DNA of 64,000 bases from Nostoc spongiaeforme FACHB-130. GTDB lineage: Bacteria > Cyanobacteriota > Cyanobacteriia > Cyanobacteriales > Nostocaceae. Both the position numbers and the translations under genes were made by a program. Positions 25,936-36,464 of the stretch are shown piece after piece (position 1 is the first letter of the stretch; each line of letters begins with the position of its first letter). The notes under the pieces are model-generated. The model did no database searches. It saw nothing but the letters and a program-made list of their open reading frames with translations, and was not told the origin of the DNA. Location: assembly GCF_014698475.1 (NCBI RefSeq), contig NZ_JACJTB010000008.1, forward strand, positions 62,001-126,000. The letters are read 5' to 3'.

Positions 25936-26106
25936 ATTTTCACTGGCCAATCTATCACCTGTTACCTATCTCTGGCTGTAGTTATGTGTCTCTAGAGTTA
26001 ATATTTCTTTATAACTCACGAAAGAGGTTAAGAAAGCTAAACTGTGGAACTTTAGATATTAGAGATGGAAATATTTTCACTCTTGAGCAAAGTTATCTAA
26101 GATTCC

Positions 26107-27204
26107 ATGCAAAGCAATTTATTGACATTACCTAACTTCCAGACTGAAGCTAAGATAGCTAAAGATTATTACCAAGCCGAACAGATATTTTTAGAATTAC
26201 TAACAATAGATGATTTAGATAATCAATTACATCAAGTATCACCGAAAGTTAGAGAATTTGAACAAACGCTTTTTGCGGCAATTGTAGCAGCTTATCAAAA
26301 TGGTAGTGAGGATCATCGCGCTCATTTATTTCTGCAAAGAATTTTATATTGGATTAATCGCTTGAAGTTATTTTGGTATGACGATTTACGCCATTATACA
26401 AATGAGCGATCGCTTTATTTAAGTTGTTGCCGTAATCAAATTGAACTTGCTTGGCAAGCTTGGGAATTAGCGCAAATTGATGTGCCAGCATTACAAAAAT
26501 TAGATGTCAAACAAGCATTAATTGCACGCACTACGGCTGATTTAAATCCGCCATTATCACCAGAAAGTCGCTACATTCGTGAACAAATGAGTGAAATTGG
26601 CTATCGTCATTTACTGGCGATCGCTTCATTTGATGGTTTAGTAGAAGGTAGTCGTTTATCGCGGATTTTAGGCGGTACAGCCAACGAAGTGCAATGTACT
26701 TTGGTGCGAGTGTTTTTAGAAGAATACGGCAATGGGCGGTTATCTCGCAAGCATTCAACATTTTTTGCCCAAATGTTAGCCGAGTTTGAGATGAATACCG
26801 AACCAGAAGGTTACTTTGATTTAGTACCTTGGGAAGTGTTAGCTTGCGCGAATCAAAACTTTTTAACCACCGAACGCAAACGTTATTTCCTCCGTTACAG
26901 TGGCGCGTTAACTTATTTTGAAGTAGCAGGGCCAGCAGCTTACAAAAATTATTTAACAGCAGCACAAAGATTGAAACTTTCAGATGCAGCAATGGGTTAT
27001 TGGGAACTGCATATCCGTGAAGATGAACGCCACGGCCAATGGATGTTAGATAGTGTAGCTTTACCTTTAGCCGAGCAGTATCCTCATGATGCTTGGGAAT
27101 TATTACTAGGATACGACCAAGAGAAACTTATGAGCGATCGCGCTGCTGGTGCTGTTGTCAAATCTATTCGTGTAGCCGAACAAGCAACTTTACCTACAAA
27201 ATAA
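26107..27204 (+). CDS. Haem-oxygenase-like diiron oxidase/oxygenase (HDO) family protein
   Basis: 365 residues, all-helical. Two helical metal-site motifs fit the HDO superfamily (UndA/SznF/CADD-like 'iron-containing redox enzymes'). One is LVRVFLEEYGNGRLSRKHSTFF (Glu and His ligands), the other YWELHIREDERHGQWML (ExHxxxDExxH). These enzymes bind two irons and use O2 for N-oxygenation, C-C cleavage or decarboxylation; the substrate cannot be predicted. The N-terminal 110 residues are an extra helical part. Starts MQSNLLTLPNF. An NPPY methyltransferase gene follows after 129 bp on the same strand. Confidence 0.75.
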   Translation: MQSNLLTLPNFQTEAKIAKDYYQAEQIFLELLTIDDLDNQLHQVSPKVREFEQTLFAAIVAAYQNGSEDHRAHLFLQRILYWINRLKLFWYDDLRHYTNERSLYLSCCRNQIELAWQAWELAQIDVPALQKLDVKQALIARTTADLNPPLSPESRYIREQMSEIGYRHLLAIASFDGLVEGSRLSRILGGTANEVQCTLVRVFLEEYGNGRLSRKHSTFFAQMLAEFEMNTEPEGYFDLVPWEVLACANQNFLTTERKRYFLRYSGALTYFEVAGPAAYKNYLTAAQRLKLSDAAMGYWELHIREDERHGQWMLDSVALPLAEQYPHDAWELLLGYDQEKLMSDRAAGAVVKSIRVAEQATLPTK

Positions 27205-27333
27205 CTTACCAAGCAAAAAATAGCATTTTTTTGCTAACTTGATTCTGCTGTATTGACAAATTACTCATTACAGCGCAATTCGATATGACCTTATACAAAT
27301 CAAAACTCTACTTTCAGGAAGTATTACCATCAA

Positions 27334-28029
27334 ATGAAAGACATATTTTTCTGCCCAGAAGAATCTAATTTCTATTCCAACTGCTTAGAAAATTTTGTGA
27401 TGAGAGATTGCCAAAATCCGACCTCGATTGTGGAATTTGGTTCTGGTGATGGCAGCCCAGTAATCAACTCACTACTGCGAAATAAGTTTGAGGGATTAAT
27501 TCAAGGCTATGAACTGAATAAATCTGCTTGGAAAGCGGCAAACTTAACCATAGATGAATATAATCTGACTAGTAAATATGTTATTCATAATTCTTGTTTA
27601 TTTGATGCTGATAAACCTCAAGCCAATTATCTTGTAGCTAATCCACCATACCTACCTGCTCCAGATGATGATATCTATATGCCGTTATTATTTGGCGGTA
27701 TAGATGGAGCAGCGATTACCAATGAGTTGTTATCTTTAGATTATGAAAATGTTTTGGTTTTAATTTCTAGCTATTCCAATCCTATTAGTACTATTAAAAC
27801 AGCCCAAGAAAATGGTTATAGTGTAAATAAATTTGTGGTTTTGCCGTTACAGTTTGGTTATTATAGTTCTGAACCAAAAGTAAAAAAACATATAGAAGAA
27901 TTAAAGAAAAATCATAAGGCATTTTACTCTGGAGATTATTATTTCTTGGCTGGAGTGCTATTTAAAAAATCCCAGGTATCAAATATTGATTTAGTTAATG
28001 AATTAACTCAAGTGATGACAAGTTTATAG
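27334..28029 (+). CDS. SAM-dependent methyltransferase with NPPY motif
   Basis: 231 residues. Motif I is SIVEFGSGDGSPVI at about 32-45. GYELN carries the ribose-binding Glu. VANPPYLPAPDDD at about 102-114 is the (N/D)PP(Y/F) motif of enzymes that methylate amide or amino nitrogen (PrmC/HemK, adenine-N6 types). It lacks the PrmC N-terminal helical domain, so it is not PrmC itself. A small-molecule or peptide nitrogen is a plausible acceptor. It follows the HDO gene and may work with it. Confidence 0.78.
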   Translation: MKDIFFCPEESNFYSNCLENFVMRDCQNPTSIVEFGSGDGSPVINSLLRNKFEGLIQGYELNKSAWKAANLTIDEYNLTSKYVIHNSCLFDADKPQANYLVANPPYLPAPDDDIYMPLLFGGIDGAAITNELLSLDYENVLVLISSYSNPISTIKTAQENGYSVNKFVVLPLQFGYYSSEPKVKKHIEELKKNHKAFYSGDYYFLAGVLFKKSQVSNIDLVNELTQVMTSL

Positions 28030-28043
28030 ATTGGTAATAGACA

Positions 28044-28076
28044 ATGGTGTGTTATGACTTCAGCCTAACGCACCAC
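28044..28076. terminator. Hairpin between convergent genes
   Basis: ATGGTGTGTTA (28044) and TAACGCACCAC (28066-28076) pair with two exceptions. It lies just after the methyltransferase stop and before the 3' end of the convergent AAA gene. No strong U tract, so moderate support. Confidence 0.4.
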
Positions 28077-28203
28077 TTGGTAAATGTTATTGTTGTTTAG
28101 GAATTTAAAGTGCTGTGAAAATTGATTTCACAGAGTTGATACTTGCTCAATGAGATGGTAACTAGGTAAGAATTGATTGCAGAAGTTTGATATCAAAAAA
28201 GTA

Positions 28204-29601
28204 TTAGACAAGAACAGATAGTTGTTTTTGAAAGTAAGCACAGTAGAGTTTGCATCGCGGTAAGATGCGATCGCCATCAAAACAAATCAATCCTAGATTT
28301 TCGAGCTTATAAGCATCCACAGGATCAATCACTAGACCAACTTTGGCTTCGACAAGTTCAGCATATATCTTGATCAGATGAGGATAGGCTTGCAATTTTA
28401 ACCAGTGTCGCCACAAGTGATGGCGGTAGATACCACCATTAACTATTGCTTCTTGAATCAATTCTTTAAGAGTCATCTTGCCAGAAACAAGATGAAATAA
28501 GGCTAGTTGAATTAAGGCTGGATGACCCCCAACCAAAGACATTAATTCCGCAGATTCTTGACCGACTCTCCAGTTTAACTCGTATTTATTCGCTAATTCT
28601 TCTACTTGTGACTGTGTAAATTCGCTTAGATATAAAGGCAGTCCGATATTAAATGGTGAACGGTTAATATCTAAAGAGATATATTGTTCCGTGGAGTATA
28701 CCACTACTAATCTTAATTTCTGCCAACTATAATTTTGTCTGGCTTCTTCACACCAAGAACACAATAAAGCGAAAAATTCCTGAGCAATGTGAGGATATTC
28801 AAAAAAGCGATCAATATCACTTAAAACCAGCAATATGGGATTATTTATCTGTTTAAAAAGATATTTTTGCAAGTAAAAACTACAAACTAACTTATAACCA
28901 ACTTCTTCATTCCACATTTCATCTAGGTTAGGCTCAATGTCTAATTGTTGAGCAATTTGCCAACAAAGACAACGCAAAAGCTTGTTTAAATTGGTTAAAC
29001 AAGAATCATCGATTTGATAACAGTTGATATTAACAGTGTGATATCCTTGTCCTTGGGCAAAGGCTAAAATACGTAGTACTAAAGAAGTTTTTCCCATCTG
29101 TCTGGGAGAGCGAATCCGAATTACGCAGCCTGGTCGAGTAATTTCTCGATAAGCTAGTTTTTCTATAGGTGGACGCTCGATATATAAGGACGAGTCTAAC
29201 GCTACAGGGCCATCGGGATAAGACCAACGACTTTCGATTTCGTAAGTCGAGAATCGGGGCGATTGTTCTAGTTTTGGATAGGAATTTCTAGGCAGAAATT
29301 CCAAGATTTCGCTTTCATTCTCTACACTCGAAACAGTGTAATCTGCTTCATTTAATTTGAGGTTAAATGCACTAAAACATAGTTTGAGAGTTTTTTGATC
29401 TACAGCTTTACTCAAAGACCACAACCGACTGAGAGTTTTTGTCGAGATATTCATCTGTGTGCTGAGTTCCTGTAGAGTTAGGCGATCGCCTTTTTTCCTA
29501 GCCATCTCCCAAGACACAATCGCTTCTTGCAAACGTTGTAGTCCAGTAGGAGTTAGTATAACGCCTCGTCTTCTCTTGCTTTTAGTTTGTTTCACTTGCA
29601 T
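28204..29601 (-). CDS. HTH/AAA-like domain protein
   Basis: 465 residues from the ATG at 29601 (the frame extends 33 bp to a non-ATG start). The N-terminal part (LTPTGLQRLQEAIVSWEMAR, LTLQELSTQMNISTKTLSRLW) is an HTH-like module. It is followed by an AAA_35-type ATPase: RSPRQMGKTSLVLRIL is a Walker A variant, LLVLSDIDRFFE is Walker B. The remainder is the helical lid with EFTQSQVEELANKY. Such proteins are abundant in Nostocales, often as the N-terminal part of larger WD40 or TPR signalling proteins; no such domain is attached here. The role is unknown, perhaps an STAND-like sensor or regulator. Confidence 0.8.
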   Translation of the reverse strand: MQVKQTKSKRRRGVILTPTGLQRLQEAIVSWEMARKKGDRLTLQELSTQMNISTKTLSRLWSLSKAVDQKTLKLCFSAFNLKLNEADYTVSSVENESEILEFLPRNSYPKLEQSPRFSTYEIESRWSYPDGPVALDSSLYIERPPIEKLAYREITRPGCVIRIRSPRQMGKTSLVLRILAFAQGQGYHTVNINCYQIDDSCLTNLNKLLRCLCWQIAQQLDIEPNLDEMWNEEVGYKLVCSFYLQKYLFKQINNPILLVLSDIDRFFEYPHIAQEFFALLCSWCEEARQNYSWQKLRLVVVYSTEQYISLDINRSPFNIGLPLYLSEFTQSQVEELANKYELNWRVGQESAELMSLVGGHPALIQLALFHLVSGKMTLKELIQEAIVNGGIYRHHLWRHWLKLQAYPHLIKIYAELVEAKVGLVIDPVDAYKLENLGLICFDGDRILPRCKLYCAYFQKQLSVLV

Positions 29602-30800
29602 AGGCTTTGTTCCAACAACTTTTTGTGGACACAAAATCTACTTTCATCTTCTTACATCAATACTTTTTTGCTTCGTGCATTCTCCTGTGGGCTTTCCCGG
29701 AGGATAAGCGCAAAAATCTGAATAGAAGCACGCAAATTACAACTTTTGCAAGAAGTTTTGTGTAGAATCTGATGATCCAACTACTCCAAGAATTTAAACA
29801 GCGTCAAACGTTCCGAATTTCAAGTTTTAACAACTGTAGAAACCACCAACAAAAGAATTGTATAAAAAAAGGAATTTGAATACTGTAATTTTACTGAAAA
29901 TACCCGTAAAAAATATTACGAAATTATGAAGTCGCTGACTGTGACTTAACAGATTGTTATTTCAGCGAATGAAATTTGTTGCAGAATAAGCTCGAAAGCT
30001 TCGGTTCAGAAACAATGAGTAATTTAGTCAACCTAAAATGTCTAAAGTACTGTAAATTCTGACTTTTCAGCTATTTCAGGCTTTATTCAGCCCCAAATTT
30101 TGTTATTTTAAGTGACTTCACTGATATTCTACTCTAATTCATCCGTTTGTGTGATATTTTGAGCTTTCTATTTACTGGTCTATGTTAACGTTTGATTTTT
30201 TTGAATCAATCCTCTAAATCAACTTACAACATACTAACATCATAATAAATGCTTTAAGTAATCACACTAGATTTTATCAATGCTATTGATTAATGATGCG
30301 ATCGCTCTGATGAAGTTGATGTATTCTAAGCAACTCCACTCATCAAAGCATCGGAATCAGCGATATGGTGCATAAACAAGCGATCGCCAAAAAAAACAGT
30401 AACTTTAGTTACATTTCAAAAACTGTAGCTGACTTAATATTCCTGTCTTGGACAGTACTGTGTTTCCTGCACAAATCTGAGCTTTAGAGAATGTCATTTT
30501 ATTTTCCGGGTGTTGCACAAATTAACAGAAAATGTAAGTAACACTCAGGAAAAATTGAATAATCGCTGACATATTTCGGGAATAAATCACAATAATTTTC
30601 ACTTGTATCTGCTCAATTACTAATAGCAAATAGCCTATGTTGAAAATCAACTAAAAATTAATCAAAGGCAAAATATTGCTACACTAATGATTGATAATCT
30701 GCTATATCTAGCCGAAAAATCATCATTTATTTACATAATATTTATCATAAAATCACATCATAAAACATTAAAAACATCCACAAAGAACAGCAAATAAATC
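29602..30800. promoter_or_regulatory. hetC upstream region
   Basis: A 1.2-kb AT-rich gap without an ORF of note. It contains the NtcA-type promoter at 30399-30440, described separately. The region between that promoter and the ATG (about 350 nt) would be a long untranslated leader, as is known for hetC in Anabaena. Confidence 0.7.
30399..30440 (+). promoter_or_regulatory. NtcA-activated (class II) promoter of hetC
   Basis: GTA-ACTTTAGT-TAC (30399-30412) is a perfect GTAN8TAC NtcA box. 22 bp later TAATAT (30435-30440) matches the TAN3T -10 box. That is the canonical spacing for NtcA-dependent promoters, and hetC is an established NtcA target in Anabaena PCC 7120. The predicted start is near 30447. 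Confidence 0.85.
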
Positions 30801-33800
30801 ATGAACCCCGCTTCTTCGTTCAAAGTTCAGGAAGAACTAAAAATTAGTAAACAAAAGCAATCTAATATTTTAGCAGCCATCATTATTAAACTTTTGAACT
30901 TAGTGCATGGGGATACAGATTTAGCAGCAGAATTGATGCCGTTGTGGACAATTCAGGAGTTTCAACTAGGTGATAATTTAACTAGATACACTGAGAATAC
31001 AGCTACAACAGATAACAGCGATTTTTTTTACTTGGTATGTCAAGGTAGAGTGCGTTTATTGAGTTTTGATGAGACTTTGGGAAGGGAAGTTTCTCCACAG
31101 TTATTATTAGCAGAACAGACATTTGGCGCAGATCATTTGTTTTGCGATCGCCCTTTATCATACCGTGCCATCGGTGCTAGTCCGGGTTTTGTAGCCCAAA
31201 TTACAATTGCCGATTTACAACTGTGGTTGCAACGCTTACCAAATCTCGAAAAGCACTGGCAAAAGTTAGCAGTAGAGCGTCAAGCACTAATTTTCTTTAA
31301 AAGTTATACAGAATTGCGATCGCTCAACAGTGCAAGTTTACGGCAATTCTTACCTTATATAATTACTCACAAAATTCCGGCTGGCGCATCTTTAAATACA
31401 GCCACACCAGCCAATACAGGACGTTTTTGGTTAGCCGGAGGAACAACTTCACTCTTAGTTGGTGATAGCTGGGGATATCCTGATGTGACATCTCCCGATG
31501 CAATTGCGGAGACAGATTTGTTAGTGTACCAGCTACCGATTGAACAGTGGGAATCAGCCCAAGTATTTACTAGTCAAAATCTACAACCAAAAGTTGCAGT
31601 TATTGATCATTCCGCAATCACCCAAATTCCCCTTCCCAAACCGGAATCTTCCCAAGCAGAAATTACCCCAGTCGCAGAAATTGATTTTCCCCAACAGCCA
31701 AAAGCTAAACCACGGCGGAAATATCCCTTGATTTTGCAACAAAGTTCATCAGATTGTGGTGCGGCTTGTTTAGCAATGATTAGCCAATATTGGGGTAAAC
31801 GCTTCCGCCTCAATACTTTACGCAACTTAGCAGCCATAGACTGTACAGGCGCATCTTTAGCAGGTTTAGCCACAGCCGCTCAAACCTTGGGTTACACAAC
31901 GTTACAAGTGCGGGCGAGTTTAACTAAGCTAGAGTCGCAAACTAGTCCTTGGATTGCTCATTGGCAAGGCAATCATTATATAGTGGTTTGGCAAATTCAA
32001 GGCGATCGCATTTTAATTGCTGACCCAGCGAAGGGACAAAAATGGCTGTCGCGCCAAGACTTTGAAGCAAATTGGACAGGATACGCACTTTTATTAGATC
32101 CAACAGCCAACTTTCACAGCCGCAACAGCGAGAAACTTTCCTTACATCGTTATTGGCAGACATTACAGCGCGATCGCCAACTTATTCAATACATTATTCT
32201 GGTTTCTCTGGTCATGCAAGTATTTGGGTTAGCGACTCCCTTACTAACCCAAGTTGTTCTCGATCAAATACTATTACTGAAAAACTTTTCCACATTAAAT
32301 GCTTTTGTACTCGGCTTTTTATGCTTGGGTGTCTGGGGTATTGTTTTAAATGCACAGCGACAATATCTGCTCGATTATTTTGCCAGTCGCATCGATGTTA
32401 ATTTAATTGGTGATTTCGTCAAACATACCTTACAGCTACCATTACAGTTTTTTACCACCCGCCAAGTCGAAGACATTCTCAGCCGCATTCCCGAAAATCG
32501 CAAAATTCAACAGTTCTTTACCCGTCGCGCTATTACTAGCCCAATTGATGCGGTGATGATTTTTGTCTATTTTGGGGTGATGGCTAATCTCAATTTGCGA
32601 CTAACTTTATTAGTTGTCAGTGGAATTGTCCCCGTTGTGATGTTGACTGTGGGCGCAAGTTCATTCCTCAAGCAGGTATCGCGGGAAGTTTGGCAAACAT
32701 CCGCCAGCCAAAATTCTGCCACAGGGGAAATCATCATGGGAATTGTCACAGTCAAAACCGCCGCCGCCGAAGCTTCAGTGCAGACATATTGGCAAAAGCG
32801 GTTACTGAAAATGCTCAAGGCGCGGTTACGGGGACAGAAGTTAGCCAATGTCTTACAAATGTTGCGGAATTTAGTTAGTCACATTGCAACAACAGTTGTT
32901 TTATGGTGTGGGTTGCAACTAGTCATCACTGGGGATATGTCACTGGGTAAATTAGTGGCGTTCAATATGCTGATGAGTAATGTGATTCATCCTGTGTTGG
33001 CGTTGGTAGAGTTATGGGATGAATTACCCACAGTATTCACAGCCGTAGAGCGAGTTAACGATGTCTTAGATTTTCAGCCAGAAGAAAATTCCCAAAAACC
33101 TTTACAGGTAATGCCGACAATTCGCGGTGAAGTGCAGTTTGAGAATGTATTTTTCCGCTATCATCCTGATGACCAGCGTCATACTTTGCAAAATGTCTCT
33201 TTTCGCGTCAAACCAGGACAAACTATCGGGATAATTGGTCAGAGTGGTGGCGGTAAAAGCACTTTAGTCAATTTACTGGCTGGTTTATATCGTCCCGAAA
33301 GTGGGCGGATTTTAATTGATGGCATCGATATTAGTACGGTATCGCCGCAATCGTTACGCAGTCAAATAGGTTTTGTCCCACAGGATAACTTTTTGTTTTC
33401 CGGCACGATTTTAGAGAATATTACTCTGTATAATCCAGATTTGCATCCTGAACAAGCGATCGCCGCCGCCAAATTAGCCGAAGCTCACAGTTTCATCCGC
33501 GAACTACCTTTAGGCTACAACACCCCAGTCGGGGAAAGAGGTTTGCGGCTGTCTGGTGGTCAAAAACAAAAAATTGCGATCGCTCGTGCTTTAATTAGTA
33601 ACCCCAAAATTTTAATTCTAGACGAAGCTACTAGCAGTCTCGACTCTGAATCGGAGCGTTGTTTGTACCAAAAATTAGCTCATTTGAGCCAGCACCACAC
33701 TACCTTTATCATCTCCCATCGGCTTTCTAGTCTGCGCCACACCGACCATATCCTAGTTCTCGACCAAGGTATGTTAGTTGAACAAGGCACCCATCAAAAT

Positions 33801-33827
33801 TTGATGGTAACCAAAGGTCTTGATTAA
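30801..33827 (+). CDS. hetC: HetC: C39-peptidase ABC exporter required for heterocyst differentiation
   Basis: 1008 residues. The N-terminal half (about 60-270) is a cyclic-nucleotide-binding-like region (VCQGRVRLLSFDE..LLAEQTFGADHLF). A C39 peptidase domain follows, with QQSSSDCGAAC (catalytic Cys319), GNHYIVV (His) and ADPAKG (Asp), all intact. Six TM helices span about 455-740. The nucleotide-binding domain has GQSGGGKST (813-821), LSGGQKQK, ILILDEATS and the H-loop ISHRLSS. C39 exporters cut a double-Gly leader and export the peptide; the HetC substrate is not known. Identity as hetC rests on the architecture, hetP downstream, and the NtcA promoter. It ends 1.2 kb before hetP. Confidence 0.88.
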   Translation: MNPASSFKVQEELKISKQKQSNILAAIIIKLLNLVHGDTDLAAELMPLWTIQEFQLGDNLTRYTENTATTDNSDFFYLVCQGRVRLLSFDETLGREVSPQLLLAEQTFGADHLFCDRPLSYRAIGASPGFVAQITIADLQLWLQRLPNLEKHWQKLAVERQALIFFKSYTELRSLNSASLRQFLPYIITHKIPAGASLNTATPANTGRFWLAGGTTSLLVGDSWGYPDVTSPDAIAETDLLVYQLPIEQWESAQVFTSQNLQPKVAVIDHSAITQIPLPKPESSQAEITPVAEIDFPQQPKAKPRRKYPLILQQSSSDCGAACLAMISQYWGKRFRLNTLRNLAAIDCTGASLAGLATAAQTLGYTTLQVRASLTKLESQTSPWIAHWQGNHYIVVWQIQGDRILIADPAKGQKWLSRQDFEANWTGYALLLDPTANFHSRNSEKLSLHRYWQTLQRDRQLIQYIILVSLVMQVFGLATPLLTQVVLDQILLLKNFSTLNAFVLGFLCLGVWGIVLNAQRQYLLDYFASRIDVNLIGDFVKHTLQLPLQFFTTRQVEDILSRIPENRKIQQFFTRRAITSPIDAVMIFVYFGVMANLNLRLTLLVVSGIVPVVMLTVGASSFLKQVSREVWQTSASQNSATGEIIMGIVTVKTAAAEASVQTYWQKRLLKMLKARLRGQKLANVLQMLRNLVSHIATTVVLWCGLQLVITGDMSLGKLVAFNMLMSNVIHPVLALVELWDELPTVFTAVERVNDVLDFQPEENSQKPLQVMPTIRGEVQFENVFFRYHPDDQRHTLQNVSFRVKPGQTIGIIGQSGGGKSTLVNLLAGLYRPESGRILIDGIDISTVSPQSLRSQIGFVPQDNFLFSGTILENITLYNPDLHPEQAIAAAKLAEAHSFIRELPLGYNTPVGERGLRLSGGQKQKIAIARALISNPKILILDEATSSLDSESERCLYQKLAHLSQHHTTFIISHRLSSLRHTDHILVLDQGMLVEQGTHQNLMVTKGLD

Positions 33828-33894
33828 TTTAGGACTTACACAACTGGCATATTTTTTTGTAGGGTGTGTGACGCAACGAGAAGATTTGAACGTA

Positions 33895-33980
33895 GTTAAG
33901 AGAATAGTAGGTTGGGTGTAGCGATAGCGTAACCCAACAAAGTATGCGTGAACGTTGGGTTCCGTTCTTCCACCCAACCT
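33895..33980. repeat. Dispersed GTTGGGTT-type inverted repeat, copy A
   Basis: GTTAAGAGAATAGTAGGTTG...AACCCAACAAAGTATGCGTG...GTTGGGTTCCGTTC. The same about 85 bp, reverse-complemented with few changes, lies at 46552-46635. Contains CCCAAC/GTTGGG hairpins. Shorter relatives at 7522, 37203 and 61361. Confidence 0.8.
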
Positions 33981-34390
33981 ACACCAGTCTAAGTTGTTGC
34001 CTTCACTGAACTGTATTGGGCTATAAAAACCAAGTCCGCCTACGCGGATTCACATCAAATCAATGGTTTTGAACCCGCGTGGTGCGCCAAGCGCAGCGCA
34101 AGCACAATAGGCTAGGCAAGCTTTGTTTGTATAGCTCCAGACTAATTGTACTGCCCCATACCCCTACACCAATCCCTACAGACAATTGTGGTACATAATT
34201 CCTATTCATAATTCCCGGATGAAATTTATATTTTGTTAAAAATATTTTTAACAACGCCAAATACATAAAATTACTTTGTTTTTGATATTGCTATAGAAAT
34301 TACGATATTTAGTGATTGTTTATTAGACAAGTTAATGGTAAATTTCTATATGAATTTGAACCAAAGAAAAGTTTCTCATGAACAATAAAT

Positions 34391-34407
34391 GAGGGGTCAA
34401 ACCCCTC
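34391..34407. promoter_or_regulatory. HetR-binding-type palindrome upstream of hetP
   Basis: GAGGGGTCAAACCCCTC matches the GAGGGGTCTAACCCCTC inverted repeat bound by HetR upstream of hetP in Anabaena, except at the centre (A for T). It is 622 bp from the hetP ATG. HetR is the master regulator of heterocyst formation. Confidence 0.88.
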
Positions 34408-35029
34408 AGTAAACAGCGAATCCGTGACAATACTAAAACTCAGATCATACAAATGGAGACATCAAAAAAATTCCGTATTTTTTACTGGTAAAGTTTTAAT
34501 TGAGAAGATGACATTTAGAAAAAAACGTAGTATAAATACTAAAGTAGCTATTAATTTTTTTGCTAAATACCGTTGATGTTCTCAGGGAAAACTATAGCCT
34601 TCTCACCAAATTTTGCTAGAAAAACTAAAGCGAAAGATTATACGGTAAAATTATCAGGGCAGTAGATTAAACTAAGTATTGAGAAGCCAAACAGAGAAAA
34701 AACTGCGTCTACCAAGAGCCAAACCAGACTTTTATAGTCATTAAAATGACATTACCAAAGGTTGAAAAGTAACTAACTACTAAATGAAATACAGTTAACT
34801 TTCTACTCCAAGGTCAAGCTCATGGACATCATCATCAGAACACATGCAGTTCTAACCTCAGTACAAAGAATGAAGCAGCTTTCACGGCTCTATTTAGTCA
34901 TTCTCCACAGGTTTTTAACTAAAACTAAACATAAATATTAGAGGGTAGTTGTTACAACATACAACTACAACAACTATTGATTAATTATTGACTACCTGTA
35001 CCACCTAATTCCCCAGTGCAATTAACACT

Positions 35030-35485
35030 ATGAATCACAACATAACTAGCGTCAGTAACTTTAATAAAGGTATCAATCCCCAACAATTTGACCAAATAGT
35101 AGAAGCAATTCTAGCTGGTAAGTATTCTTGGGCATGTGTGTTAATGCTACGTGTGGCTGGTTACAACCCATTACATTACATTCCTTATCGCACTTATAAC
35201 AGATTGCTCAAAGAAAATTCTTCCCCAAATAGAACGCAACAACAAGAAGTATCATCTGCGGAGAAATCTGTAGCAACTCATTGCTTGGGCAAAATTAAAG
35301 ACTTAACTTACCTTGAGGTAGTAGGTAAGCAAAAAACTGAAATTCGTGGGGGTAATATGGAGCAATGGTTAGCCCAAGAAATGCCAGAATATCAATCCCA
35401 AACGTCCGCATCAAATAGCGATAACACTCAAGAATTTTCCTTAAAATTGAGTAGTGCTAATAATATTTTGGATTTTAGATTTTAG
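35030..35485 (+). CDS. hetP: HetP heterocyst commitment protein
   Basis: 151 residues. The N-terminal HetP domain is [20 protein letters not shown], then [29 protein letters not shown] (residues 15-65). A variable middle and tail follow, with [18 protein letters not shown]. HetP controls commitment to heterocyst differentiation and is activated by HetR; its biochemistry is still open. The ATG at 35030 fits family N-termini (MNHNITS..). The hetC gene lies upstream on the same strand. A HetR-type site sits 622 bp upstream. No other gene is in the operon. Confidence 0.92.
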   Translation: MNHNITSVSNFNKGINPQQFDQIVEAILAGKYSWACVLMLRVAGYNPLHYIPYRTYNRLLKENSSPNRTQQQEVSSAEKSVATHCLGKIKDLTYLEVVGKQKTEIRGGNMEQWLAQEMPEYQSQTSASNSDNTQEFSLKLSSANNILDFRF

Positions 35486-36464
35486 GTGTAGGGTGGGTAT
35501 TTTCATTCCCGCTTTCAGTTAGTTGCCCACCTTATAAGCCTAAGAGTTACGCAATAAGACGAAAAATTAAAGTTCTGGGGAAGGATGAAGGGGTATAGGG
35601 GTGTCAGGAGGTAGGTGTTCATACACTCTTCAACCCTCATACCCTTATACCCATTCTTAACAGACAATCTTTATGCGTAAGTCCTAAATGTGAAACTTTG
35701 ACAAACAGCAAATAACTTGATGATATTAATTATTGAAATTTATGTAAAATTATCACTTTAATTATACTGTTTTCAATTAACTAACCCATCTTTGAGACAA
35801 TTTTCCAAGGTGGGTTTTGTTGTCATAGATTCAGGCTTCTAGAGTATGGAAAGTCTAATTTAGCCTTGGTATAAAGAGAGCAATTAGGGATAAAAGTTTC
35901 TACCAAAATGTGCCAAAATGGCAAATTTTAACTCTCAATATCATTTAAATTATACATAGAGCAGATGAGTCAATAAGCTCATCAACAATGATAAAATCAT
36001 TGAATATCTGACTATGAAATACATTTAACTGATTGTTTTTGCTGAAGCAGTCAGTATCCCAAAGAGTACATAACTCTGAAACCAAGACAGACAATTAAAC
36101 TGTTGCTATTGGTGGTTTTGTTTCTCAGGAAGCCTGAGCATCAATAAGTTAAAAAGTTGGATTTCCGCAACTTTTACTTTTAATGCCCTCTAGTCAGTTT
36201 CTCTATGGTGGAGGAAACTTAGTAGAGCCTTCCATACTTTTGTAGTTAGAGAAATAGACAACCTAACAGTTAACAGTTGTTGTAAATGAGAGAGCATATA
36301 ACTACTACACTTTTGTTTTGATGCTCTAAATCCTAGTTCTACCAAACAGGATAATCTCTGCTGTAATAACACATAATGGATACATTATTGGCTGGAAGCT
36401 AAAAGCCCAAATAGCTTCCAGTTTTTTATGTAAGCTGGTATGTTTTTAAGTTGTACTAATACCA
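35486..36464. other. Intergenic downstream of hetP
   Basis: 35551-35689 is an inverted-repeat element with ends resembling TAAGAGTTACGCAATAAGA and TCTTTATGCGTAAGTCCTA and a core of GGGTATAAGGG / CCCTTATACCC hairpins. The rest is AT-rich; open frames are short and without family likeness. Confidence 0.55.

Larger units (their letters stand above)
33828..35029. promoter_or_regulatory. hetC-hetP intergenic region
   Basis: 1.2 kb with no gene. It has an 85-bp repeat (33895-33980, also at 46552-46635 inverted), a HetR-type palindrome (34391-34407) and long AT-rich DNA. In Anabaena, hetP is transcribed from far upstream of its ATG, which this layout reproduces. Confidence 0.75.

Noticed and set aside
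27334-28029. PrmC (release factor glutamine methyltransferase)
   Set aside because: NPPY is present but the N-terminal helical domain of PrmC is missing and the rest diverges.
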